Part shown: positions 10,050-19,426 of the stretch, in pieces
Layout: each line of letters opens with the position of its first letter
Position numbering within the stretch: position 1 is the first letter of the stretch
Source: Planctomycetes bacterium syqfu
GTDB taxonomy: Bacteria > Planctomycetota > Phycisphaerae > Phycisphaerales > Phycisphaeraceae
Reading direction: 5' to 3'
NCBI GenBank assembly: GCA_020974905.1
Contig: CP087563.1
Coordinates: 2,604,001 to 2,668,000 of the forward strand
DNA length: 64,000 bases
Translations under genes and position numbers: made by a program
The notes under the pieces: model-generated
Told to the model about the DNA's origin: nothing
Database searches by the model: none
What the model saw: only the letters and a program-made list of their open reading frames with translations

Positions 10050-11123
10050 TCAACAATCACGACAAGTTCCGATTGTTTGCCCCATTTTTATAATTGGAGC
10101 CACTCGATATTCCCGACAACCCAGCGATGTGCCATCAATCAGCTTGCCCAATACATCAAGAGAGGTTCGAATCATGGCCGACCAATCAATCGCAGCACAT
10201 GAAATGTGATGTGGTGGCTCTGCAATACCCGTGTATGGCATCACAATCGAAACATCCTCTGGAACATTAACACCATGTTTGAGTAGGTTCTCATACAGAC
10301 TGATCGCATATGCCCTTCCCGAACACACAATCGCAGATATTCGCCGTTCATGAAGCATTGGGAGATACGACTGGGCAATCCGTTCCATCATCTGATCATG
10401 GGTCGATGGTGTGATCTCGTCACATAGACAACAGTCATCAGGGATAGACAACCCAGCCAATCGTGACGTTTCAAGAATTGCCTGATGTATGGAACTTTCA
10501 AGACTGATACCATTGTCCATATACGTTGAATAAACCATCCCAATGTTGCGATGCCCCAATTCGGCGAGTTTTTTCATCATCTCACCGATGCCGTACTGCC
10601 AATCCACATTGACCATGGGAACATCGGCAGCCTCAAGCGAAAACGGCACATCCATCAAAACCAAAGGCAGCTTCTTGTGCAAGATATCCACGACTTCCAG
10701 ATGGGGTGTCCCAACTATCACACCCTCCACCAAACCATTAAGAACCGGTGGGCATTGGAAACCTTTACGTCGATGGTACCAATAGGACAATGGATACATT
10801 CCCCGTTGTTGTGCATACCAGGAAAGCATCATTGATCGTTCCGATTCAAACGGACTGCCCAACGGCGTATCATCCCCCAAATGGCTGATATGCATGATGA
10901 TGCCAGTCTTCATCGCCCCATCTGGTGTAATTCCAGTCCGAAGCGTACGAGCCTGCCGATTAGGCGAATATTTCAATGAATGGGCTGCATCCCACACGCG
11001 TTTACGGGTTGAATCAGAAAATTTGCCAGTTTCATTGAGAACACCACTGACAGTGCCCACACTCAAGCCAGTGTGTTTGGCCACATCCTTAATCGTGCAT
11101 TTCCGTTCTGCTGCAACAGTCAT
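10050..11123 (-). CDS. LacI-family transcriptional regulator
   Basis: The 357-residue protein opens with a LacI helix-turn-helix: TIKDVAKHTGLSVGTVSGVLN (about 10-30) followed by a hinge region. The rest is a periplasmic-binding-protein-like sensor domain. A near-perfect LacI-type palindrome lies just upstream (11139-11150), which suggests autoregulation. It is first in a run with a pseudopilin and one intact plus one broken glycosidase, so it probably represses that set until a breakdown sugar binds. The effector cannot be read from the sequence. Confidence 0.9.
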   Translation of the reverse strand: MTVAAERKCTIKDVAKHTGLSVGTVSGVLNETGKFSDSTRKRVWDAAHSLKYSPNRQARTLRTGITPDGAMKTGIIMHISHLGDDTPLGSPFESERSMMLSWYAQQRGMYPLSYWYHRRKGFQCPPVLNGLVEGVIVGTPHLEVVDILHKKLPLVLMDVPFSLEAADVPMVNVDWQYGIGEMMKKLAELGHRNIGMVYSTYMDNGISLESSIHQAILETSRLAGLSIPDDCCLCDEITPSTHDQMMERIAQSYLPMLHERRISAIVCSGRAYAISLYENLLKHGVNVPEDVSIVMPYTGIAEPPHHISCAAIDWSAMIRTSLDVLGKLIDGTSLGCREYRVAPIIKMGQTIGTCRDC

Positions 11124-11138
11124 AAATGAAACTTTCAG

Positions 11139-11150
11139 TGAATCGTTTCA
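11139..11150. promoter_or_regulatory. Candidate LacI operator TGAATCGTTTCA
   Basis: The site matches the palindrome TGAAACGTTTCA, typical of LacI/GalR operators with a central CG, at 11 of 12 positions. It lies 16 bases upstream of the lacI-type start codon at 11123. Autoregulation is the simplest reading. I did not see a second copy before the other genes of this cluster. Confidence 0.5.
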
Positions 11151-11468
11151 ATTCATTGTACCCGCTATCACTTATTAATTCAACCAAAAAAGCAAAAGAA
11201 TTTGAAATGTAACCGCGACCAACAAGGCTTATCGATGATGATGTGATGGATTCAGATTCTGTTCTGTGCAATGAACAACACAGTTAGCACAATCGGCGCT
11301 ACCTACTCCACCAGTGCCGAATTCGGTGCCAGAAAAACCGTCCCGGTGCCAGAAATGGTGCCAAACGTCAGTCTGGGATAGGCGTTCGCTGTCAAGAACT
11401 GACAAAAAGAACACACCTAAGATCAAGGCCGGAATCGCCCTAACTCTCGCCCTGTGCGCAAAATAAAC

Positions 11469-11495
11469 AACGGCTGACATCTGCTGTCAGCCGTT
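11469..11495 (-). terminator. Intrinsic terminator hairpin in repeat copy C
   Basis: AACGGCTGACA pairs perfectly with TGTCAGCCGTT across a five-base loop. Read on the minus strand the stem is followed by GTTTATTTT. It lies about 8 bases after the tRNA-Gly acceptor end, so it looks like the original terminator of a tRNA gene. Confidence 0.75.
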
Positions 11496-11502
11496 GTCAA
11501 AG

Positions 11503-11543
11503 AGCGGGTGAACGGACTCGAACCTCGACAATCACGTTGGCAA
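11503..11543 (-). pseudogene. tRNA-Gly(GCC) 3' half
   Basis: Read on the minus strand: anticodon loop TTGCCAA (anticodon GCC), stem strand CGTGA, variable loop, T arm with TTCGAGT, acceptor strand CACCCGC and discriminator T, as in bacterial tRNA-Gly. The 5' half is absent, and one base is missing before the T arm compared with copy E. The break lies within the anticodon stem-loop, where some integrases cut. Confidence 0.75.
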
Positions 11544-11799
11544 CGGGGTGTTGCGGGCTGCAAGTAGCGATATAAACGACATTTATATGACGAACAACAA
11601 ACGGTGCCGGATTCGGTGACATGGGGTCAAATTCGCGTAAAGCACAGTGCCAAAAAGGCGTTGAAAATCTGTTTGCACGATGCCGCTTCTACCCAATTTG
11701 GTCTCTTGGCGACGCCTTCGCCTGTGTGGCATTGGGACCAAGCCGATGTGATAAAAACTTAACACACAAGTTATTTCTTGAGCATGACAGTCTCACGGG

Positions 11800-11830
11800 T
11801 TGACACAGCCTGTCTTTATAAGTTTGTATA
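11800..11830 (+). promoter_or_regulatory. Candidate promoter of the radical SAM gene
   Basis: A consensus TTGACA at 11800-11805 is followed by an AT-rich block TTGTATATT at 11824-11832. A -10 box TGTATA would give a 19-base spacer. It lies about 40-70 bases before the chosen start at 11869. Confidence 0.4.
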
Positions 11831-11868
11831 TTGTTAGGGAGCAATTACCCTCATTCTGGAGCCAAACG

Positions 11869-13035
11869 ATGACAGAAACCATCCCCGCCAATGGTCTGTT
11901 CGACGGCTTGACTGCCGCACCGTCATACGTTCCCCAACCCGCTCGATGCTTTGCACCACATCGAATTATTCTGGCAAAAGGCAGCCTATCAACACCGGAT
12001 CGCAAGGAATTGGCGCACGCGATCTGCCAAGCTTATCCCAAGGCAACGGTTGAAGAACAGCTCGATACCCATCACAACAAAATCGATCTGGGACAAAGTG
12101 AAAAACTCAAACTGCATTACGAAGGCAAACGAACATTGGTGCTGGGCGAATTACTCAGCAGTGTCCGCCACAGCGATGAAGATGGAAACACCTGCCCCAA
12201 TTACTGGCACTTTTCGCCGTATGGTTTCTGCCCCTATGGCTGTGATTACTGCTACCTGGCAGGATCGCGTGGCGTGCGTTTTTCACCCACTGTCAAAATC
12301 TACATGAACCTTGATGAGATGCTCGATCGCATCAATCGAGTTGCAAACCAACACGGTCGGCCGATGCCGTTCTATTTAGGCAAACTACAGGACGGCCTAG
12401 CCCTGGATCGATTGACGGGCTACTCCCGACGCATGATCCCGTTTTTTGCCAAACATCCTTATGCTCTCATGACCGTGTTAACCAAAAGTGTGGATGTCGA
12501 AAACCTGTTGGATTTGGATCATCGTGGCCATACGATTCTTTCATGGACCACCAACCCATCAGCCATTGACCGACAGTTTGAGCCTAATACACCAAGCGTC
12601 GAAAAACGCATCGAAGCGATGCGAGCTTGTGCGGCTGCGGGGTATCCAGTACGCGCAGTCGTCATGCCTATCATCCCAATCAATGACTGGCAACATGTCT
12701 ATGGCACGTTTCTGGAACAACTACTCACAGCTGTCCCGTTAAATCGAATCACACTCGGCGGAACCTGCATCTACAAACCTGCTTTACAACTGGTTCAGCT
12801 CAAACTCGGCAAAGACAATGCCATTTCCAATGATCTGCAACCCGCAGACAAAGTGAATGACGATGGACGCTCTCGGTATTCACATCATCAACGCGTCGAA
12901 ATCTACCGCTTTATGGTACAAACCATCAAACGGGTACAACCGAAACTGCAAATTGGTCTTTGCCTCGAACACACATCGGTATTCGAAGATTTAGGCATGA
13001 AGCAAGCCATCGGCCAATGCAACTGCCTGCTTTGA
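11869..13035 (+). CDS. Radical SAM protein of the spore photoproduct lyase (SplB)-like family
   Basis: ATG 11869 was chosen because GGAG lies 7 bases upstream and a promoter-like TTGACA lies further upstream. The 388-residue product has the radical SAM cysteine motif CPYGCDYC (CX3CX2C), which binds a [4Fe-4S] cluster and AdoMet. The adjacent GLALDRLT and VLTKSVDVENLL segments fit a partial TIM barrel, and the C-terminal part is rich in basic residues. True SplB repairs UV thymine dimers in spores; this host is unlikely to form spores, so DNA repair or another radical reaction are both possible. It follows repeat copy C and precedes a broken type IIG methyltransferase. Confidence 0.75.
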   Translation: MTETIPANGLFDGLTAAPSYVPQPARCFAPHRIILAKGSLSTPDRKELAHAICQAYPKATVEEQLDTHHNKIDLGQSEKLKLHYEGKRTLVLGELLSSVRHSDEDGNTCPNYWHFSPYGFCPYGCDYCYLAGSRGVRFSPTVKIYMNLDEMLDRINRVANQHGRPMPFYLGKLQDGLALDRLTGYSRRMIPFFAKHPYALMTVLTKSVDVENLLDLDHRGHTILSWTTNPSAIDRQFEPNTPSVEKRIEAMRACAAAGYPVRAVVMPIIPINDWQHVYGTFLEQLLTAVPLNRITLGGTCIYKPALQLVQLKLGKDNAISNDLQPADKVNDDGRSRYSHHQRVEIYRFMVQTIKRVQPKLQIGLCLEHTSVFEDLGMKQAIGQCNCLL

Positions 13036-13070
13036 CAACCTGAACATCAACACACCCGGGGAGCTTGAAC

Positions 13071-15000
13071 ATGACCGTGCTGTCTCATGAACATTCTTTG
13101 CCAACGCTATTGAAAACCGCAGGCTATGAAGAACGTCTTTCACACACCAACATTTCAAAAGGACTTGAGCAGATATCTCGCATCAGGCGATGGCTATTTC
13201 AAACTTGGACTTTTACAAAAAACCGATTAATTGATGACAAGGAAATGGCTTACTTGGTTGATGAACTCGTTTCTTTGGGCATCATTCATTATTTCCTGAA
13301 ACAAAGAATCCCGCATCTTCCTGAACACTTCAGAGATATTGAACATCGGGAGAGCGAAACAACCCTTGGCTCACTGTCTGATGCGTTACAAAGACAACTC
13401 CCCAGGTTGCTGCAAACAACACTCGCCCTGCCGACACATAAGCAAACAATCCCAACATCAGTCATGCATAAAGACTGGGCTGTTCAACTCGGCCATGTTC
13501 TAGATCAATTATTCCCAAAGAGAAATCTCCCCATATGGTTCTTTGGAGATTTCCATCAACTGTGCATCGCTCAGCCATTTCCCGAATCATTATTACAAAC
13601 AGGAAAACGCAATTCTAAATTACGCTATTCACGTGGTATCCACTACACCCCAGCCCCCTTGGTTGATTTTCTTATTAGCCAAACACTGCAATCTATTCCT
13701 GATCAGCCAGAGAACTATTTCCCATCAGTACTGGACCCATCGTGTGGCACGGGTAATATTTTGATCGCGGCATTCAAATGCCTATGCAATCGATATGGAT
13801 TGTCTACTCACACGCCATCAAATCTATCGCATGCACAGATTATTAATGAACGTCTAGATTTGCTGTACTCTAGCATAATGGGGAGTGACATTGATCAAAA
13901 TGCCATCGCATGGGCACGTAGATCTTTAGTGCTCGAGGCTTGTGAAGGATTTTACGATGAACTCGGGAAGATTGATCACAAACCAGAAGTATTAAAGCAA
14001 TGCTTAATTGACAACATCATAAACACTGACTTCTTACAACAGGACAAAACGTGTTCGGTTCAAAACAAGCATCGGGATGTAGACTATATCGTTGGCGGAC
14101 CACCTTCATCCGTCTTCAGGAACTCTATATAAACCATGCTGATCGCATTGCTGAATATCGGCATCACTATCATTCCGCCCGACATGGTCAATTTGATTTG
14201 TACATGCTGTTCGTGGAAGAATCGCTCAAACGCCTAAATCCTAATGGCCGTTTAGGCTTAAGTATCACTAACAGCTTTTTGCGATCGAGTAGTGGAAAAG
14301 GATTACGTGAATTTCTCGGAGCAAATGCAACGATTACACAATTGGTTGAGTTTGAAGATTCAAAAATTTATCCAGACGCTGTCACACAGATTCTGCTTTT
14401 ATTCGCAGACAAAGAAAAGACACAAACAGAACCAATACATCTTCTAATCAAAGGCAAGGGCGGGTTGCGATCCAAACTTGATTTCGCCTTTCAATCAAGA
14501 CAGAGCAATCACAATGTAATACGAACTCAACTTAGTTCGTCTGTATTCGAAACCTGCAACTGGCAATTATATCCCAAAGATCGCTCTGTCTGGCTCAACA
14601 CTCTAAAGAATAGCGGTCATCCGTTATCCAAATTCTGCCGATTAATCCGCAATGGATGGAGTTCAGGATTCGATGATGTTTTCGTTTTGAAAAAACAGAA
14701 CTCAACACAACTAAATAACCTGATAAGTGTCAAAAACCGTAAAACCAAACAGGTTTATCAAATCGAATCTGCGGTCCTCAGACCGATTGTTCACGGGAGA
14801 AACATCCGTGGTTCTTCGTATCCAAAAGCAGTGAATGTAGCTATCCATCCTATTGATTCCAACGGATCAATAATTGACGAACATCAAATTTCCGGTGATT
14901 ATCCCAAACTTTGGACTTACCTTTTACATAACAAGAACCTTCTTGAAAGATTCTCAAACCTGAAGAATCAACCTTGGTATGCACCACGTCTTCTACCTTC
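13071..15000 (+). pseudogene. Type IIG-like N6-adenine DNA methyltransferase, frameshifted and truncated
   Basis: ATG 13071 has GGGGAG upstream. The first frame (to 14132) holds AdoMet motif I, DPSCGTGN, and then IVGGPPS in the place of the catalytic NPP[YF] motif. A shift of one base near 14105 moves to the next frame, which continues IRLQELYINHADRIAEYRHHYHSARHGQFDLY and the target-recognition part to QPWYAPR. Motifs and order match Eco57I-like enzymes that methylate, and often cut, DNA. The second frame loses homology near 14995, where a glycosyltransferase-like sequence takes over; it runs on to a stop at 15115. With the shift, the changed motif and the missing end, the gene is dead or non-functional. 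Confidence 0.75.
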
Positions 15001-15482
15001 ATATCCTCATCACAATCGGCACACATTTGAAACATGCAAAAAAATCACTCCTTGCAAAGTTCCGCGACATCGCAACGCGACATCCAGAAATCATGTTTCA
15101 TTTTTCACACGGTGATGTTGAGGGGAGTACCAATAACTTGGTTGAAAATATCCATGAACTAAGTTTCATTTCATATGCCGACAACCTGCCTAAATACGAT
15201 TTGGTTGTGCACCATGCCGGTGCTGGCACCCTGTACCACTGCTTGATTCACGGAATTCCTTCTGTGGTATATCCGTTGGATTATGATCAATTTGACAATG
15301 CAGCAAGACTCCAAACTCACAAACTGGCTCTCACAATCAAACATGACTGTCACTTGGAATCAGCAATCCAAGACGGACTTCAAAATCGAGAACTTCTACG
15401 CAACTGCAAGAACATCTGTAACGTACTTAAGCAACACAATGCCCCCCATTACATTACCAACATGGTCACAGATTTAGTTTGA
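15000..15482 (+). pseudogene. Glycosyltransferase (GT-B fold) C-terminal fragment
   Basis: The frame starting near 15000 reads ILITIGTH, the usual start of the second domain of a GT-B transferase, and then YDLVVHHAGAGTLYHCLIHG and PLDYDQFDNA. These correspond to the UDP-sugar binding part of MurG/UGT-like enzymes. The acceptor-binding N-terminal domain is missing; the methyltransferase remnant occupies its place in another frame. The fragment of about 160 residues should not be active as a transferase. It probably came here by recombination next to the insertion sequence at 15531. Confidence 0.75.
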
Positions 15483-15530
15483 GGATTCATATTCGGCTAC
15501 AAACCCGTTTAAAAAATGCGGAGGAGACCC

Positions 15531-16781
15531 ATGCCTTGGTTCAACAATACGGCTTATCTGAAGATGATTGATTCAATGGTGATCATCATTGCTCAAGCCT
15601 ATCAGTTGGCACGGAGCCGACTGGCATCTGCAAGTTCACCCGTCATGCGCGCGATGATGCAGCGTGACCAACTGTTCTCACAAATTCAATGGCTCAAACG
15701 CGAACTCGAAATTCTGCGCCAGCAACGCGCGGACTGCCCGGCCAACAAGCGACCAGAGTTTTCACCCGAGCAGCGATTGGCAATTCTTCAACTGATGAGG
15801 CAACGGAATTGGAGTGCCGCTGTGGCAGCCAAACGTTTCGTGATTCATCCAAACACGATCCGCAAATGGATCAGAGCCATCGATGGACGAGAAAAATCCA
15901 AGTCGCTTCTACCTCAGATTTCCTGGAATCACATGGATGATGCCGTTCGTTGGGCAGTTCATGAATTGCGCCAGTTGTGCCCTGAGCCTGAGATGGGCAC
16001 GCTAACCATCGCCATGCAAATGGTTCGCTCTGGCATTCAAATCAGTCGAAGATCTGTCCAACGCATCCTACGGGAAACCAAACCGAAAAAGCCCAGAAAA
16101 ACCAAGAAGCGTTGGCCCAAATTGAATCCAGACAAAAGCGTTGAGCCTTACCATCTGCTGACACCTTCAACCCCCAACCAAACGTGGCACATGGACATTA
16201 TGATATTTCGAGTGCTCTGGACCACTTACTCGGCAGTCGCCATTCTTGATGGAGCAACCAGAAAGCTGCTGTGTCTTCGCGCATACCGCAGCAAGGCACT
16301 CGACACGCAACAGATGATTCAATTGGTCAAAACTACCACCAAGAAATATGACACACCTGCCCATCTGATTACTGATCATGGTGTCCAGTTCCGTAACAAA
16401 TTCAAACAAGGTTTAAAGTCGTTAGGCATCAAGCATGTGCGAGGACAAGTCCGCACGCCATCCTTCAATGGCAAAGTCGAACGGTTCTTCAAAACACTGC
16501 GGCTGTGGCAACGACCTGCATTGTGGCCAACGACATCGCGCAGCATCCAACAACGTCTTGATCAGTACCAAGCTTGGTACAACACCGCGCGTCCACACCA
16601 AGCACTCAATGGCCTGACGCCCGAAGAAGCCTGGCACGCAGTTCTACCTGCTGAACCGATTCCGATCAGGTCTGTTGATTGTCCTTCCTGCACTCCCCAC
16701 ATCCGAGTTCAACGCAGCCGTTTCGGCAGTGATGCCAATCTGTCAGTGATCAAAATCACTTTGCACCGTCTTGCAGCATGA
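15531..16781 (+). CDS. DDE (rve-type) transposase of an IS3/IS481-like element
   Basis: ATG 15531 follows AGGAG by 4 bases; an ATG at 15516 overlaps that site. The 416-residue single-frame protein has a coiled N-terminus (KRELEILRQQRA), a helix-turn-helix (about 75-125) and an integrase core: WHMDIM (Asp 1), ITDHGVQF (Asp 2) and NGKVERFFKTL (Glu), ending in RPHQALNGLTPEEAW. These are the DDE residues of the rve superfamily. Two relics of the same gene occur at 5015-5130 (5' part) and 47236-47352 (3' part), so the element has moved or been copied here. Terminal inverted repeats were not recognised, and IS family placement is tentative. Confidence 0.85.
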   Translation: MPWFNNTAYLKMIDSMVIIIAQAYQLARSRLASASSPVMRAMMQRDQLFSQIQWLKRELEILRQQRADCPANKRPEFSPEQRLAILQLMRQRNWSAAVAAKRFVIHPNTIRKWIRAIDGREKSKSLLPQISWNHMDDAVRWAVHELRQLCPEPEMGTLTIAMQMVRSGIQISRRSVQRILRETKPKKPRKTKKRWPKLNPDKSVEPYHLLTPSTPNQTWHMDIMIFRVLWTTYSAVAILDGATRKLLCLRAYRSKALDTQQMIQLVKTTTKKYDTPAHLITDHGVQFRNKFKQGLKSLGIKHVRGQVRTPSFNGKVERFFKTLRLWQRPALWPTTSRSIQQRLDQYQAWYNTARPHQALNGLTPEEAWHAVLPAEPIPIRSVDCPSCTPHIRVQRSRFGSDANLSVIKITLHRLAA

Positions 16782-17096
16782 GAACCCGATCAAAATCCGC
16801 ACGCCTACTGAACAAAGCAAGCAATTGCTTTTGTTGTCGTATGCGCATTAAGTGTTTTCTGAACGGAATTAAGGTGAATCTGGCGTTTCATAGATGAGGA
16901 AAACACATAAAGACAGCGCAACAGTCTGCTGCGCCGCTACAACAATTGCCTTTAAATCGACGAGTCAGTTTGGAAACATTCGAATCCTGGTCTAGAAGGA
17001 TTCTTAATGTTATTTGCCAGCGCAATCACACAAAATGTGCCTGTGCCACATCTATCCAATAATTCCCCGGACCGCTACATGCATTAAAATAAAAAC
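16782..17096. other. Gene-free gap after the transposase
   Basis: This 315-base stretch contains no open frame with coding character. It probably includes the right end of the insertion sequence, but I cannot fix its border. No terminator-like hairpin was recognised for either flanking gene. Confidence 0.5.
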
Positions 17097-18944
17097 TTAT
17101 TTAGCTTCAAGTATTTCAATACGCTGAATAAGTTCTTGAATAGTAGCCGTGAGAACAGGCACTAATTTACTGTAATCTACACCCTGGTAAACTGGATTAC
17201 CTTCTTCATCTATTGCATCTTTATTACCAACAACGGCAGCAGGAATTACTTCTTGAACCTCATGAGCCAAGAAACCATCGGAACGCTCATCATTTATTTT
17301 CCATGCGAAGTTTACAGGCTTTAACAGTTTTATTATTTTGCTTGGGCATGCGATAGGTTGCCAATCTTTTTTTAATCGATAGTCGGATGCTGTCGCATAG
17401 TTTGTTGATGTAGTATTGGACGAGATATTACCAACATTAGTACCATAATATCTAAAGTAAGCATGGTACTGTCTGCCACCATTACCAGTATTAAATATCA
17501 TTGAAGGCGAGTAAATAGAATTATGTTTCAATGTATATGTATTTACTGCTTCTGCAGATGCGCCCACCCCCGCCCATATGGTATTTTTAAAGTGTGAAGC
17601 TCCTGTAATCTCGAGATCACCGGCCCCAGAAATATCGTTACAAGTTAAATCTGCGGACAAATCCAAATTACCATTATCCTCTTTGAAAACTACATTTTCT
17701 TCAGCATTGTCAGTAGTACAGGAAAACAATTTTACAAAACCGTTATTACCATAAACGGAGTAACGCGTTGCCGGATATCCTCCTGTCGGAGCAGAAAAAT
17801 CACTTCCTATACAAGTGGCTTTTGCCGATGAAGTTACACAGAGAGTGGCACAATTACCCGATGAGCCAGCAAAGGTCAGAGAATCTCCTCCAAGCCATGT
17901 TTGTTTATAACCAACGAAAGTAACATTTGATGAATCTGTAACATTAAAGAATGAAACAGTACCGCCATTGTTGTCCATTGAATTTGAGACGCCTGTGAAG
18001 TCAGCCACAGTGCCCGTTGAATTACGTATACGCATATAACTATAACCATCGCCATCAATATTTGCGGCTTCTGCATCCCAGCCCATAATTGTAAACCCAT
18101 CAGAATTGTACAAATAAACCGCAGCATTCCCTGGGGTTGAAGCATCAGGAGAACAACTATCAGCGGAACAACGTACAAAATTTGGTGATATATGGTTTTC
18201 GATATGAAAACCTTGACGGCCAATAGCGTTTGAACAACGCTCAAAAGTGAACATTGTACCAAGGCGCTTATAAATACCATACCAGTTGTAACGTCCCGTT
18301 ACAGCTTCCAGTTTATTATAGTAATTGTCGGTGTCATCATAGAACACATACCATGCACCATTGACTTCAATATTCTTGAACGAAGAATATGGGGCTGTCC
18401 AAGGATATGTATCTTTTGATGTAAAATAGAATCCCATTTTCTGATCATTGCCAGAAGGAGTTGTTGGGGTGTTATACCCCCAGAATATCTGAAAGCCTTC
18501 TACAGTATATTGCTTACCAGACATACCTCCTTCGTCATTTGTGAATGCTGGAAAGTTTCCAGAAGGTAAAATCCTAACCATATTACGAATGGTATTAGTA
18601 GAATCGGTATGTCCTACCAAATGACAAGTCGCACGCAATTCTAATGAGGATGTAATTACATAAGCACCTGGGGGAAATATTATCTTTCCGCCCAAATCCA
18701 TAGCAGCCTGTATCGCCGTTGTATCATCAGTAATGCCATCACCCACTGCGCCAAAGTCCATAACTGACACACTTTCACGCAGTTTAGCTTGAACAGTAGT
18801 CTGGACAGCACCAGTGCCAGCAGGATCGTACGTGACAGTACTAGAACTAGTTTCACCGTTCGCTACTGTCTTAAATACCACAATAATACATACCACTCCT
18901 ACTACAGCTGCTACCGAAAAGCATCTTTTCATTTTTTCTTGCAT
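17097..18944 (-). CDS. Exported beta-helix protein with a C-terminal S74 intramolecular chaperone
   Basis: AAGGAGA lies 6 bases before ATG 18944. The 615-residue product starts with a membrane or signal segment, then the pectate-lyase-3 entry motif VSVMDFGAVGDGITDDTTAIQ (about 58-78). A long repeat-rich right-handed beta-helix follows. The last 95 residues are a peptidase S74 domain (SDYRLKKDW, then LLKPVNFAWK and GFLAHEVQEVIP, ending in a coiled coil), a self-cleaving trimerisation chaperone typical of phage tailspikes and endosialidases. The combination suggests a trimeric carbohydrate-binding or -cleaving fibre that is exported. No phage genes surround it. The substrate is unknown. It may be a captured tailspike. 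Confidence 0.8.
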   Translation of the reverse strand: MQEKMKRCFSVAAVVGVVCIIVVFKTVANGETSSSTVTYDPAGTGAVQTTVQAKLRESVSVMDFGAVGDGITDDTTAIQAAMDLGGKIIFPPGAYVITSSLELRATCHLVGHTDSTNTIRNMVRILPSGNFPAFTNDEGGMSGKQYTVEGFQIFWGYNTPTTPSGNDQKMGFYFTSKDTYPWTAPYSSFKNIEVNGAWYVFYDDTDNYYNKLEAVTGRYNWYGIYKRLGTMFTFERCSNAIGRQGFHIENHISPNFVRCSADSCSPDASTPGNAAVYLYNSDGFTIMGWDAEAANIDGDGYSYMRIRNSTGTVADFTGVSNSMDNNGGTVSFFNVTDSSNVTFVGYKQTWLGGDSLTFAGSSGNCATLCVTSSAKATCIGSDFSAPTGGYPATRYSVYGNNGFVKLFSCTTDNAEENVVFKEDNGNLDLSADLTCNDISGAGDLEITGASHFKNTIWAGVGASAEAVNTYTLKHNSIYSPSMIFNTGNGGRQYHAYFRYYGTNVGNISSNTTSTNYATASDYRLKKDWQPIACPSKIIKLLKPVNFAWKINDERSDGFLAHEVQEVIPAAVVGNKDAIDEEGNPVYQGVDYSKLVPVLTATIQELIQRIEILEAK

Positions 18945-19426
18945 TGCAATTCTCCTTCGTAGAAATGTAATTTCCTAACTGCCGCGACATGCAGATTAAT
19001 ATTAAACTCTTCAAATTCCTGAGATGTAATACCTTATTAGCTAATATTATTGAGACTTGTTCCCATATATACGCAACATGATATTCTGACGACTGCAGAA
19101 TATGATGTAGCAAATTCAGAACTTACCACGTCGAATCGAGGCCGTTTTATGAACCTTATCCAAACCCAGATTTAAACGAACAAGCAACTTCGAGAGCTAA
19201 GCATTCACGTCACCAGAAACATGGATGAGATACTTTCGGGAAAGGACTAGTGACTGATACAACTGTTGCTCGAAGTGTCGATCAGTAACACGCGACATCA
19301 CACGGGATCTACTCCGATGAATAACTCTTCTTCATCGCAATCCTGTCATACACCATTTCCAGTGCGAAGAATTCTCTCGATAAGATTGGTTCATATTCTC
19401 GGAAGAAGGCCAATACGCTTCACGGA
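18945..19426. other. Intergenic region with no recognised feature
   Basis: About 480 bases separate the S74 protein gene from the end of the lyase gene at 19427. Apart from the ribosome binding site for 18944, I see no gene, hairpin or repeat here. Any promoter for the S74 protein should be in the first 200 bases. Confidence 0.5.

Larger units (their letters stand above)
11311..11775 (-). repeat. Dispersed repeat, copy C, near full length
   Basis: The copy runs from CCAGTGCCGAATTCGGTGCC to about 11775. In order it holds a left part of about 150 bases, a perfect hairpin (11469-11495), a tRNA-Gly(GCC) 3' half on the minus strand (11503-11543), about 65 further bases, and a second box GGTGCCGGATTCGGTGAC (from about 11608) followed by about 150 bases. 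Compared with copy E the tRNA half lacks one base in the T arm. It fills most of the gap between the LacI gene and the radical SAM gene. Confidence 0.85.
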
